From: Apostichopus japonicus
Lineage: Eukaryota > Echinodermata > Holothuroidea > Aspidochirotida > Stichopodidae
Assembly: GCF_037975245.1 (NCBI RefSeq)
Contig: NC_092571.1
Span: forward strand, 5,044,001-5,108,000
DNA length: 64,000 bases
Reading direction: 5' to 3'
Translations under genes and position numbers: made by a program
Shown: positions 1 to 10,610 of the stretch, piece by piece
Layout of the letters: each line of letters opens with the position of its first letter
How positions within the stretch are numbered: position 1 is the first letter of the stretch
The notes under the pieces: model-generated
Seen by the model: the letters and a program-made list of their open reading frames with translations, nothing else
What the model was told of the DNA's origin: nothing
Database searches by the model: none

Positions 1-48
1 TCGAATGTGCGGTATTGATCAATCGAATGTTCGTACCGATCAATCGAA

Positions 49-64
49 TGATCGGTACCGATCA
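49..64. repeat. 16-bp perfect palindrome centred on GGTACC
   Basis: TGATCGGTACCGATCA reads the same on both strands. It arises because this monomer junction has GATC in place of the usual GTGC or GTTC before GGTACC. Past one A/A mismatch the symmetry continues for four further pairs on each side (44-69). This is the longest uninterrupted palindrome I found at a monomer junction. Nearly the same junction recurs near 28269 and 44543, but followed by ggtatt, which breaks the symmetry. Confidence 0.9.
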
Positions 65-514
65 ATCGAATGTGCGGTACCGATCAATCGAATGTGCGGT
101 ACCGATCAATCGAATGTGCGGTACCGATCAATCGAATGTTCGGTACCGATCAATCGAATGTTCGTTACTGATCAATCGAATGTGCGGTACCGATCAATCG
201 AATGTGCGGTACCGATCAACTAATGTGCGATACCGAACAATCGAATGTTCGGTACCGATTAATCGAATGTGCGATATCTATCAATCGAATGTGCGGTATT
301 GATGAATCGAATGTTCGGTACCGATGAATCGAATGTTCGGTCCCGATCAATCGAATGTGCGGTACCGATCAAACGAATGTTCGGTACCGATCAATCGAAT
401 GTTCGGTACCGATCAATCGAATGTTCGGTACCGATCAATCGAATGTTCGGAACCGATCAATAGAATGTTCGATGCCGATCAATCGAATGTGCGGTACCGA
501 ACAATCGAATGTTC

Positions 515-585
515 GGTACCTTACCAATGAATCGAATGTGCGGTACCGATCAATCATATATGCGGTACACATCAAACGAATGTGC
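515..585 (+). repeat. Composite variant landmark, first copy
   Basis: Three aberrant units occur in fixed order: a 27-bp unit with inserted ttacc and gatgaatcg-like sequence (ttaccaatga at 521), a unit ending atcatatatgc, and a unit reading ggtacacatcaaacg. About 40 copies of this set lie in the window, for example with ttacc near 2466, 2933, 5790, 6896, 7363, 12306, 15448, 16644, 21789, 33069, 36571, 43039 and 58179. None was seen between about 8.4 and 12.3 kb, between 36.6 and 43.0 kb, or after 58.2 kb. It serves as a marker for tracing larger duplicated blocks. Confidence 0.85.
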
Positions 586-2997
586 GGTACCGATCAATCG
601 AATGTTCAGTACCGATCAATCGAATGTGCGGTACCGATCAATCGAATGTGCGGTATTGATCAATCGAATGTTCGGTATTGATCAATCGAATGTGCGGTAC
701 CGATCAATCGAATGTTCGTTACCGATCAATCGAATGTGCGGTACCGATTAATAGAATGTTCGGTACCGATCAATCGAATGTGCGGTACCGATCAATCGAA
801 TGTGCGGTATTGATCAATCGAATGTTCGGTACCGATCAATCGAATGTGCGGTACCGATCAATCGAATGTGCGGTACCGATCAATCGAATGTGCGGTACCG
901 ATCAATCGAATGTGCGGTACCGATCAACCGAATGTGCGATACCGAACAATCGAATGTTCGATACCGTACCGATCAATCGAATTTTCGATACCGATCAATC
1001 GAATGTGCGGTACCGAACAATCGAATGTTCGGTACCGATCAATCGAATGTGCAGTACCGATTAATCGAATGTGCGATATCTATCAATCGAATGTGCGGTA
1101 TTGATCAATCGAATGTTCGGTACCGATGAATCGAATGTTCGGTCCCGATCAATCGAATGTGCGGTACCGATCAATAGAATGTTCGGTACCGATCAATCGA
1201 ATGTTCGGTACCGATCAATCGAATGTTCTGTACCGATCAATCGAATGTTCGGAACCGATGAATCGAATGTGCGGTACCGATCAATCGAATGTTCGGTACC
1301 GATCAATCGAATGTGCGGTACCGATCAATCGAATGTGCGGTACCGATCAATCGAATGTTCGGTACCGATCAACTAATGTGCGATACCGAACAATCGAATG
1401 TTCGATACCGTACCGATCAATCGAATGTTCTATACCGATCAATCGAATGTGCGGTACCGAACAATCGAATGTTCGGTACCGATCAATCGAATGTGCGGTA
1501 CCGATCAATCGAATGTGCGGTACCGATCAATCGAATGTGCGGTACCGATCAACTAATGTGCGATACCGAACAGTCGAATGTTCGGTACCGATCAATCGAA
1601 TGTTCGGTACCGATCAATCGAATGTTCGGTACCGATCAATGGAATGTGCGGTACCGATCAATCGAATGTTCGGTACCGATCAATCGAATGTTCGGTACCG
1701 ATCAATCGATTGTTCTGTACCGATCAATCGAATGTTCGGAACCGATCAATAGAATGTTCGGTACCGATCAACTAATGTGCGGTACCGATCAACTAATGTG
1801 CGATACCGAACAATCGAATGTGCGGTATTGATCAATCGAATGTTCGTACCGATCAATCGAATGTTCGGTACCGATCAATCGAATGTGCGGTACCGATCAA
1901 TCGAATGTGCGGTACCGATCAATCGAATTTTCGGTACCGATCAATCGAATGTTCGGTACCGATCAATCGAATGTTCGTTACTGATCAATCGAATGTGCGG
2001 TACCGATCAATCGAATGTGCGGTACCGATCAACTAATGTGCGATACCGAACAATCGAATGTTCGGTACCAATCAATCGAATGTGCAGTACCGATTAATCG
2101 AATGTGCGATATCTATCAATCGAATGTGCGGTATTGATCAATCGAATGTGCGGTACCGATGAATCGAATGTTCGGGCCCGATCAATCGAATGTGCGGTAC
2201 CGATCAATAGAATGTTCGGTACCGATCAATCGAATGTTCGGTACCGATCAATCGAATGTTCGGTACCGATCAATCGAATGTTCTGTACCGATCAATCGAA
2301 TGTTCGGAACCGATGAATCGAATGTGCGGTACCGATCAATCGAATGTTCGGTACCGATCAATCGAATGTGCGGTACCGATTAATCGAACGTGCGGTACCG
2401 ATCAATCGAATGTTCGATGCCGATCAATCGAATGTGCGGTACCGAACAATCGAATGTTCGGTACCTTACCAATGAATCGAATGTGCGGTACCGATCAATC
2501 ATATATGCGGTACACATCAAACGAATGTGCGGTACCGATCAATCGAATGTGCGGTACCGATCAATCGAATGTGCAGTACCGATTAATCGAATGTGCGATA
2601 TCTATCAATCGAATGTGCGGTATTGATCAATCGAATGTTCGGTACCGATGAATCGAATGTTCGGTCCCGATCAATCGAATGTGCGGTACCGATCAATAGA
2701 ATGTTCGGTACCGATCAATCGAATGTTCGGTACCGATCAATCGAATGTTCTGTACCGATCAATCGAATGTTCGGAACCGATGAATCGAATGTGCGGTACC
2801 GATCAATCGAATGTTCGGTACCGATCAATCGAATGTGCGGTACCGATTAATCGAACGTGCGGTACCGATCAATCGAATGTTCGATGCCGATCAATCGAAT
2901 GTGCGGTACCGAACAATCGAATGTTCGGTACCTTACCAATGAATCGAATGTGCGGTACCGATCAATCATCTATGCGGTACACATCAAACGAATGTGC

Positions 2998-3002
2998 GGT
3001 AC
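2998..3002. repeat. Target-site duplication, left of LTR 1
   Basis: ggtac immediately precedes TGTCAC. Together with gatac at 3989-3993 it forms a 5-bp target duplication with one mismatch (G/A at the second base). Deleting the LTR and one copy restores an ordinary monomer junction, ggtaccgatc. Confidence 0.75.
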
Positions 3003-3678
3003 TGTCACAACTTCCGTGGGATAATACAAAATGGCACCCTCTAGCGCCCCTTCTGTTGCGACCCCGGGTTTTTCCTTTGGCCTTCAAAGCCGATAAAAAT
3101 AAAATTTTAGATAGATTCAGGGAAGTAAACTCAAAGGACCAAAAGACTACTGAGAGGTTTCTGAAAGTTAACAAAATCGATATATTTACAATGATACGAT
3201 CTCTACTGATTTGTACAAGGATTATTGGTACTAGAAATTTGGAATATTACAGACAGATTTTACAATATTATACGGCCGTTAAATTTTTAAAAGATTTCTT
3301 AACTTATCTTACGCGGCGCGTGCCGGCTCTCGGTTCCTTTCGTAGCTGTTCTGACCTCCTTGCGTCACCAACAACGATGTCGGGATTCTCCCTCGTAGGC
3401 TGGTATCCCGTGACTTGGTCAGGAGCAAAACCGTTCCCCGCTGGTCCAATTCGACTCAACGTTTGTATCCCAAGGATGGCTTCCTCCTGGGTGAACTCCG
3501 AAAAACTCTGCCGAAGTCACGCCTGTCCCGGTTAAACGACGCACCAATCTTATAAACAAACAGTCCACCGGTTCCTCCGTCCGTCCCCTCGATTAATCTT
3601 TTATCTCAGATGAATTTCTTTTTACAATAGATCGGAAAACTCTGAACTAAACTCCTCATCACCGAAAATATCTCTTCT

Positions 3679-3686
3679 TATATATA
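3679..3686 (+). promoter_or_regulatory. Putative LTR TATA box, copy 1
   Basis: TATATATA followed by GCCGGG lies about 310 bp before the LTR end. In LTRs a TATA box in the second half usually marks the U3 promoter, with the transcript start about 25-30 bp downstream. Activity is not shown. Without internal genes it could only drive read-through into satellite. Confidence 0.5.
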
Positions 3687-3969
3687 GCCGGGTTTAATCT
3701 CCCGAAAGTTCTTTTCCAGGAATCCTGACGGAAAAACATCGAGAATCATCCATGTCTCGAAGATACGACTGATAGTTCAACGTTCATTGGTCGACGATAT
3801 CCGGTCACCTGCTAAAAATAACTTCCCGTATGGTCTGGGAATTTGTACTCGCTAATACCGAATAGCGCCATCATTTCTCGTAGCTTCCAGAAAAAACGCA
3901 CAAGTTGTCAGTCACGACGAGTGACCTACTTATCACCCTGACCAGCATATACTGAATACACGTACAATG

Positions 3970-3975
3970 AATAAA
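3970..3975 (+). terminator. Putative polyadenylation signal AATAAA, LTR copy 1
   Basis: AATAAA lies 13 bp before the LTR end. Its position after the TATA box supports the plus orientation. It leaves little room for a cleavage site and U5, so the true signal may lie elsewhere or the U5 may be very short. Confidence 0.4.
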
Positions 3976-3988
3976 GTCGTTCGTGACA

Positions 3989-3993
3989 GATAC
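3989..3993. repeat. Target-site duplication, right of LTR 1
   Basis: gatac directly follows GTGACA and is the partner of ggtac at 2998-3002. The same G-to-A difference is seen at the second LTR copy, so it predates the 4.43-kb duplication. Confidence 0.7.
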
Positions 3994-4168
3994 CGATCAA
4001 TCGAATGTTCGGTACCGATCAATCGAATGTGCGGTACCGAACAATCGAATATGCGGTATTGATCAATCGAATGTTCGGTATTGATCAATCGAATGTGTGG
4101 TACCGATCAATCGAATGTTCTTTACCGATCAATCGAATGTGCGGTATCGATCAATCGAATGTTCGTTA

Positions 4169-6190
4169 CTGATCAATCGAATGTGCGGTACCGATCAATC
4201 GAATGTGCGGTACCGATCAACTAATTTGCGATACCGAATAATCGAATGTTCGGTACCGATCAATCGAACGTGCAGTACCAATTAATCGAATGTGCGATAT
4301 CTATCAATCGAATGTGCGGTATTGATCAATCGAATGTTCGGTACCGATTAATCGAATGTTCGGTCCCAATCAATCGAATGTGCGGTACCGATCAACAGAA
4401 TGTTCGGTACCGATCAATCGAATGTTCGGTACCGATCAATCGAATGTTCGGTACCGATCAATAGAATGTTCGGTACCGATCAATCGAATGTTCGGTACCG
4501 ATCAATCGAATGTGCGTTACCGATCAATCGAATGTGCGGTATTGATCAATCGAATGTTCGGTAGCGATCAATCGAATGTGCGGTACCGATCAATCGAATG
4601 TGCGGTACCGATCAATCGAATGTGCGGTACCGATCAATCGAATGTTCGGTACCGATCAATCGAATGTGCGGTACCGATCAACTAATGTGCGGTACCGATC
4701 AACTAATGTGCGATACCGAACAATCGAATGTGCGGTATTGATCAATCGAATGTTCGTACCGATCAATCGAATGTTCGGTACCGATCAATCGAATGTGCGG
4801 TACCGATCAACTAATGTGCGGTACCGATCAACTAATGTGCGATACCGAACAATCGAATGTGCGGTATTGATCAATCGAATGTTCGTACCGATCAATCGAA
4901 TGTTCGGTACCGATCAATCGAATGTGCGGTACCGATCAATCGAATGTGCGGTACCGATCAATCGAATTTTCGGTACTGATCAATCGAATGTGCGGTACCG
5001 ATCAATCGAATGTGCGGTACCGATCAATCGAATGTGCGGTACCGATTGATCGAATGTGCGGTACCGATCAATCGAATGTTCGATACCGATCAATCGAATG
5101 TGCGGTACCGATCAATCGAATGTGCGGTACCGATCAATCGAATGTGCGGTACCGATCAATCGAATGTGCGATACCGAACAATCGAATGTGCGGTATTGAT
5201 CAATCGAATGTTCGTACCGATCAATCGAATGTGCGGTACCGATCAATCGAATGTGCGGTACCGATCAATCGAATTTTCGGTACCGATCAATCGAATGTTC
5301 GGTACCGATCAATCGAATGTTCGTTACTGATCAATCGAATGTGCGGTACCGATCAATCGAATGTGCAGTACCGATCAACTAATGTGCGATACCGAACAAT
5401 CGAATGTTCGGTACCGATCAATCGAACGTGCAGTACCAATTAATCGAATGTGCGATATCTATCAATCGAATGTGCGGTATTGATCAATCGAATGTTCGGT
5501 ACCGATGAATCGAATGTTCGGTCCCAATCAATCGAATGTGCGGTACCGATCAACAGAATGTTCGGTACCGATCAATCGAATGTTCGGTACCGATCAATCG
5601 AATGTTCGGTACCGATCAATAGAATATTCGGTACCGATCAATCGAATGTTCGGTACCGATCAATCGAATGTGCGTTACCGATCAATCGAATGTGCGGTAT
5701 TGATCAATCGAATGTTCGGTACCGATCAATCGAATGTTCGATGCCGATCAATCGAATGTGCGGTACCGAACAATCGAATGTTCGGTACCTTACCAATGAA
5801 TCGAATGTGCGGTACCGATCAATCATATATGCGGTACACATCAAACGAATGTGCGGTACCGATCAATCGAATGTTCGGTACCGATCAATCGAATGTGCGG
5901 TACCGATCAATCGAATATGCGGTATTGATCAATCGAATGTTCGGTATTGATCAATCGAATGTGTGGTACCGATCAATCGAATGTTCGGTACCGATCAATC
6001 GAATGTGCGGTATTGATCAATCGAATGTTCGGTACCGATCAATCGAATGTTCGATACCGTACCGATCAATCGAATGTTCGATACTGATCAATCGAATGTG
6101 CGGTACCGATCAATCGCATGTGCGGTACCGATCAATCGAATGTGTGGTACCGATCAATCGAATGTGCGGTACCGATCAATCGAATGTGCG
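4169..6190 (+). repeat. Satellite between the two duplication A copies
   Basis: This is pure satellite and makes up the rest of the 4,430-bp period. It shares marker order with 9.9-11.5 kb, for example the cggtcccaatc units followed by gatcaacag at about 4370-4395 and 5520-5555. A 129-bp tandem duplication sits at 4681-4809 / 4810-4938, shown by the repeated pair of 21-bp gatcaactaatg units. A composite landmark starts near 5790. No gene is seen. Confidence 0.85.
5855..5859. other. Unoccupied paralogue of the LTR target site
   Basis: Here ggtac sits after the same landmark set (ttaccaatga, atcatatatgc, ggtacacatcaaacg) that precedes both LTRs. It runs directly into gatcaatcgaatgttcgg, the sequence that follows both LTRs. 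It shows the pre-insertion arrangement. The downstream match continues through the gaatatgcgg and gtgtgg marker monomers. Confidence 0.7.
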
Positions 6191-7427
6191 GTACCGATCA
6201 ACTAATGTGCGGTACCGATCAACTAATGTGCGATACCGAACAATCGAATGTGCGGTATTGATCAATCGAATGTTCGTACCGATCAATCGAATGTTCGGTA
6301 CCGATCAATCGAATGTGCGGTACCGATCAATCGAATGTGCGGTACCGATCAATCGAATTTTCGGTACCGATCAATCGAATGTTCGGTACCGATCAATCGA
6401 ATGTTCGTTACTGATCAATCGAATGTGCGGTACCGATCAATCGAATGTGCGGTACCGATCAACTAATGTGCGATACCGAACAATCGAATGTTCGGTACCA
6501 ATCAATCGAATGTGCAGTACCGATTAATCGAATGTGCGATATCTATCAATCGAATGTGCGGTATTGATCAATCGAATGTGCGGTACCGATGAATCGAATG
6601 TTCGGGCCCGATCAATCGAATGTGCGGTACCGATCAATAGAATGTTCGGTACCGATCAATCGAATGTTCGGTACCGATCAATCGAATGTTCGGTACCGAT
6701 CAATCGAATGTTCTGTACCGATCAATCGAATGTTCGGAACCGATGAATCGAATGTGCGGTACCGATCAATCGAATGTTCGGTACCGATCAATCGAATGTG
6801 CGGTACCGATTAATCGAACGTGCGGTACCGATCAATCGAATGTTCGATGCCGATCAATCGAATGTGCGGTACCGAACAATCGAATGTTCGGTACCTTACC
6901 AATGAATCGAATGTGCGGTACCGATCAATCATATATGCGGTACACATCAAACGAATGTGCGGTACCGATCAATCGAATGTGCGGTACCGATCAATCGAAT
7001 GTGCAGTACCGATTAATCGAATGTGCGATATCTATCAATCGAATGTGCGGTATTGATCAATCGAATGTTCGGTACCGATGAATCGAATGTTCGGTCCCGA
7101 TCAATCGAATGTGCGGTACCGATCAATAGAATGTTCGGTACCGATCAATCGAATGTTCGGTACCGATCAATCGAATGTTCTGTACCGATCAATCGAATGT
7201 TCGGAACCGATGAATCGAATGTGCGGTACCGATCAATCGAATGTTCGGTACCGATCAATCGAATGTGCGGTACCGATTAATCGAACGTGCGGTACCGATC
7301 AATCGAATGTTCGATGCCGATCAATCGAATGTGCGGTACCGAACAATCGAATGTTCGGTACCTTACCAATGAATCGAATGTGCGGTACCGATCAATCATC
7401 TATGCGGTACACATCAAACGAATGTGC

Positions 7428-7432
7428 GGTAC
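7428..7432. repeat. Target-site duplication, left of LTR 2
   Basis: ggtac before TGTCAC is identical to the left flank of copy 1, as expected when the LTR and its flanks were duplicated together. Confidence 0.7.
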
Positions 7433-8108
7433 TGTCACAACTTCCGTGGGATAATACAAAATGGCACCCTCTAGCGCCCCTTCTGTTGCGACCCCGTGTT
7501 TTTCCTTTGGCCTTCAAAGCCGATAAAAATAAAATTTTAGATAGATTCAGGGAAGTAAACTCAAAGGACCAAAAGACTACTGAGAGGTTTCTGAAAGTTA
7601 ACAAAATCGATATATTTACAATGATACGATCTCTACTGATTTGTACAAGGATTATTGGTACTAGAAATTTGGAATATTACAGACAGATTTTACAATATTA
7701 TACGGCCGTTAAATTTTTAAAAGATTTCTTAACTTATCTTACGCGGCGCGTGCCGGCTCTCGGTTCCTTTCGTAGCTGTTCTGACCTCCTTGCGTCACCA
7801 ACAACGATGTCGGGATTCTCCCTCGTAGGCTGGTATCCCGTGACTTGGTCAGGAGCAAAACCGTTCCCCGCTGGTCCAATTCGACTCAACGTTTGTATCC
7901 CAAGGATGGCTTCCTCCTGGGTGAACTCCGAAAAACTCTGCCGAAGTCACGCCTGTCCCGGTTAAACGACGCACCAATCTTATAAACAAACAGTCCACCG
8001 GTTCCTCCGTCCGTCCCCTCGATTAATCTTTTATCTCAGATGAATTTCTTTTTACAATAGATCGGAAAACTCTGAACTAAACTCCTCATCACCGAAAATA
8101 TCTCTTCT

Positions 8109-8116
8109 TATATATA
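8109..8116 (+). promoter_or_regulatory. Putative LTR TATA box, copy 2
   Basis: TATATATA followed by GCCGGG, at the same place as in copy 1. It is a candidate U3 promoter and is unproven. Confidence 0.5.
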
Positions 8117-8399
8117 GCCGGGTTTAATCTCCCGAAAGTTCTTTTCCAGGAATCCTGACGGAAAAACATCGAGAATCATCCATGTCTCGAAGATACGACT
8201 GATAGTTCAACGTTCATTGGTCGACGATATCCGGTCACCTGCTAAAAATAACTTCCCGTATGGTCTGGGAATTTGTACTCGCTAATACCGAATAGCGCCA
8301 TCATTTCTCGTAGCTTCCAGAAAAAACGCACAAGTTGTCAGTCACGACGAGTGACCTACTTATCACCCTGACCAGCATATACTGAATACACGTACAATG

Positions 8400-8405
8400 A
8401 ATAAA
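8400..8405 (+). terminator. Putative polyadenylation signal AATAAA, LTR copy 2
   Basis: Same AATAAA as in copy 1, 13 bp from the LTR end, with the same reservation about the short remaining U5. Confidence 0.4.
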
Positions 8406-8418
8406 GTCGTTCGTGACA

Positions 8419-8423
8419 GATAC
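8419..8423. repeat. Target-site duplication, right of LTR 2
   Basis: gatac follows GTGACA and pairs with ggtac at 7428-7432 with one mismatch, as in copy 1. Confidence 0.7.
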
Positions 8424-8598
8424 CGATCAATCGAATGTTCGGTACCGATCAATCGAATGTGCGGTACCGATCAATCGAATATGCGGTATTGATCAATCGA
8501 ATGTTCGGTATTGATCAATCGAATGTGTGGTACCGATCAATCGAATGTTCTTTACCGATCAATCGAATGTGCGGTATCGATCAATCGAATGTTCGTTA

Positions 8599-9169
8599 AC
8601 GATCAATCGAATGTGCGGTATTGATCAATCGAATGTTCGGTACCGATCAATCGAATGTTCGGTACACATCAATCGAATGTGCGGTACCGATCAATCGAAT
8701 GTGCGGTACCGATCAATCGAATGTGCGGTACCGATCAATCGAATGTTCGTTACCGATCAATCGAATGTGCGGTACCGATCAATCGAATGTGCGGTACCGA
8801 TCAATCGAATGTGCGGTACCGATCAACTAATGTGCGATACCGAACAATCGAAAGTTCGGTATCGATCAATGGAATGTGCCGTACTGATTAATCGAATGTG
8901 CGATACCTATCAATCGAATGAGCGGTATTGATCAATCGAATGTTCGGTACCGATCAATCGAATGTGCGGTACCGATCAATCGAATGTGCGGTACCGATTG
9001 ATCGAATGTGCGGTACCGATCAATCGAATGTTCGATACCGATCAATCGAATGTGCGGTACCGAACAATCGAATGTGCGGTACCGATCAATCGAATGTGCG
9101 GTACCGATCAATCGAATGTGCGGTACCGATCAATCGAATGTGCGGTACTGATCAATCGAATGTGCGATA
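8599..9169 (+). repeat. Satellite after duplication A
   Basis: Ordinary monomers with one marker cassette at about 8871-8931 (gtgccgtactgattaatcg, then gatacctatc, then gagcggtattg). That cassette recurs about twenty times later, for example near 19252, 22806 and 57398. No composite ttaccaatga landmark and no gene are present. Confidence 0.85.
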
Positions 9170-10610
9170 CCGAACAATCGAATGTGCGGTACCGATCAAT
9201 CGAATGTGCGGTACCGATCAATCGAATGTGCGGTACTGATCAATCGAATGTGCGATACCGAACAATCGAATGTGCGGTATTGATCAATCGAATGTTCGTA
9301 CCGATCAATCGAATGTTCGTTACCGATCAATCGAATGTGCGGTACCGATCAATCGAATGTGCGGTACCGATCAATCGAATTTTCGGTACCGATCAATCGA
9401 ATGTTCGGTACCGATCAATCGAATGTTCGTTACTGATCAATCGAATGTGCGGTACCGATCAATCGAATGTGCGGTACCGATCAACTAATGTGCGATACCG
9501 AATAATCGAATGTTCGGTACCGATCAATCGAACGTGCAGTACCAATTAATCGAATGTGCGATATCTATCAATCGAATGTGCGGTATTGATCAATCGAATG
9601 TTCGGTACCGATGAATCGAATGTTCGGTCCCAATCAATCGAATGTGCCTTACCGATCAATAGAATGTTCGGTACCGATCAATCGAATGTTCGGTACCGAT
9701 CAATCGAATGTTCGGTACCGATCAATAGAATGTTCGGTACCGATCAATCGAATGTTCGGTACCGATCAATCGAATGTGCGTTACCGATCAATCGAATGTG
9801 CGGTATTGATCAATCGAATGTTCGGTAGCGATCAATCGAATGTGCGGTACCGATCAATCGAATGTGCGGTACCGATCAATCAAATGTGCGGTACCGAACA
9901 ATCGAATGTGCGGTACCGATCAATCGAATGTGCGGTACCGATCAATCGAATGTGCGGTACTGATCAATCGAATGTGCGATACCGAACAATCGAATGTGCG
10001 GTATTGATCAATCGAATGTTCGTACCGATCAATCGAATGTTCGTTACCGATCAATCGAATGTGCGGTACCGATCAATCGAATGTGCGGTACCGATCAATC
10101 GAATTTTCGGTACCGATCAATCGAATGTTCGGTACCGATCAATCGAATGTTCGTTACTGATCAATCGAATGTGCGGTACCGATCAATCGAATGTGCGGTA
10201 CCGATCAACTAATGTGCGATACCGAATAATCGAATGTTCGGTACCGATCAATCGAACGTGCAGTACCAATGAATCGAATGTGCGATATCTATCAATCGAA
10301 TGTGCGGTATTGATCAATCGAATGTTCGGTACCGATGAATCGAATGTTCGGTCCCAATCAATCGAATGTGCGGTACCGATCAACAGAATGTTCGGTACCG
10401 ATCAATCGAATGTTCGGTACCGATCAATCGAATGTTCGGTACCGATCAATAGAATGTTCGGTACCGATCAATCGAATGTTCGGTACCGATCAATCGAATG
10501 TGCGTTACCGATCAATCGAATGTGCGGTATTGATCAATCGAATGTTCGGTAGCGATCAATCGAATGTGCGGTACCGATCAATCGAATGTGCGGTACCGAT
10601 CAATCGAATG
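9170..10610 (+). repeat. 724-bp tandem duplication
   Basis: Markers at 9270, 9488, 9556 and 9611 recur at 9994, 10212, 10280 and 10335, a constant 724-bp shift. The first unit is about 9170-9893 and the second about 9894-10610. Differences include gtgccttacc at about 9647 against gtgcggtacc, and gatcaatag at about 9655 against gatcaacag. 724 is 33 monomers minus 2 bp, reflecting two 21-bp units. Confidence 0.8.

Larger units (their letters stand above)
1..1760 (+). repeat. Satellite block before the first large duplication
   Basis: Mixed G-form and T-form monomers with scattered 21-bp units at about 218, 923-940, 1371 and 1549. One copy of the ttaccaatga composite landmark starts at 521. The sequence resembles blocks at 2.1-2.9 kb but is not part of the 4,430-bp duplication. 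The match with the 6-kb block begins at 1761, where the preceding monomers differ. No gene or other element is seen here. Confidence 0.9.
3003..3988 (+). mobile_element. Solo LTR of an LTR retrotransposon, copy 1
   Basis: This is 986 bp of unique sequence between satellite monomers. It opens TGTCACAAC and closes GTTCGTGACA, so it has the TG...CA ends and short inverted termini (TGTCAC/GTGACA) of retroviral-type LTRs. A 5-bp target duplication flanks it. It holds TATATATA at 3679-3686 and AATAAA at 3970-3975, which set the plus orientation. No internal region, primer-binding site, polypurine tract or second LTR adjoins it, so it fits a solo LTR left by recombination between two LTRs. Superfamily (Ty3/Gypsy or Bel/Pao) cannot be assigned without a library. 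A non-autonomous DNA transposon is the alternative, but the terminal inverted match stops after about six bases. An open frame running from satellite to 3535 is fortuitous. Confidence 0.8.
1761..4168 (+). repeat. Segmental duplication A, copy 1 (offset 4,430 bp)
   Basis: This 2,408-bp stretch matches 6191-8598 base for base except at two sites that I found: 3067 G versus 7497 T inside the LTR, and 4041 A versus 8471 T in satellite. It contains about 1.24 kb of satellite, the 986-bp LTR and about 180 bp of satellite. The match starts where the upstream monomer changes (agaatgttcg versus cgaatgtgcg) and ends at 4169, where gttact faces gttaac. It implies a recent unequal exchange or amplification with a 4.43-kb period. 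Confidence 0.93.
7433..8418 (+). mobile_element. Solo LTR of an LTR retrotransposon, copy 2
   Basis: This is 986 bp, identical to 3003-3988 except for T at 7497 where copy 1 has G. It has the same TG...CA ends, TATATATA at 8109-8116, AATAAA at 8400-8405, and ggtac / gatac flanks. Because more than 1 kb of flanking satellite is copied with it, this is a duplicate of one insertion and not an independent one. It carries no gag or pol sequence. The minus-strand frame at 7392-7604 and the plus-strand frame ending at 7965 are chance frames shared with copy 1. Confidence 0.8.
6191..8598 (+). repeat. Segmental duplication A, copy 2 (offset 4,430 bp)
   Basis: Second copy of 1761-4168, including the LTR and its target-site duplication. 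Only two base differences were found over 2,408 bp. The downstream flank (gttaacg at about 8597) matches the unoccupied block near 22.03 kb better than it matches copy 1. The right edges therefore have different histories. Confidence 0.93.

Noticed and set aside
221-245. GAAC variants (T to A opposite T22) as compensatory changes that restore the dyad
   Set aside because: They would pair with T22, but they usually follow a G-form or gcgatacc junction that breaks a neighbouring pair. I cannot claim covariation without counts.
2962-3174. Minus-strand open frame over the LTR left end (and 7392-7604)
   Set aside because: It is short, spans the satellite/LTR junction, has no recognisable motif, and is duplicated only because the block is duplicated.
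2648-3535. Open frame running from satellite into the LTR (and its duplicate at 7078-7965)
   Set aside because: It crosses the insertion boundary, so it cannot be an ancestral gene. The LTR part has no recognisable domain and ends within the LTR.
3003-3990. Insert as a MITE or other DNA transposon with TA or TAC target duplication
   Set aside because: Inverted termini match for only about six bases, while TG...CA ends, a TATA box, a late AATAAA and a 5-bp flank duplication fit an LTR better. It remains a minor possibility.
5505-6527. Long plus-strand open frames (up to 472 codons, e.g. 5505-6527, 42952-43986, 59228-60646) as genes for a repeat protein
   Set aside because: They follow from a stop-free 22-bp unit. 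They overlap in all three frames with the same peptide, start and stop at satellite variants, and switch phase at each 21-bp unit. No non-repeat domain, splice structure or codon bias was seen.
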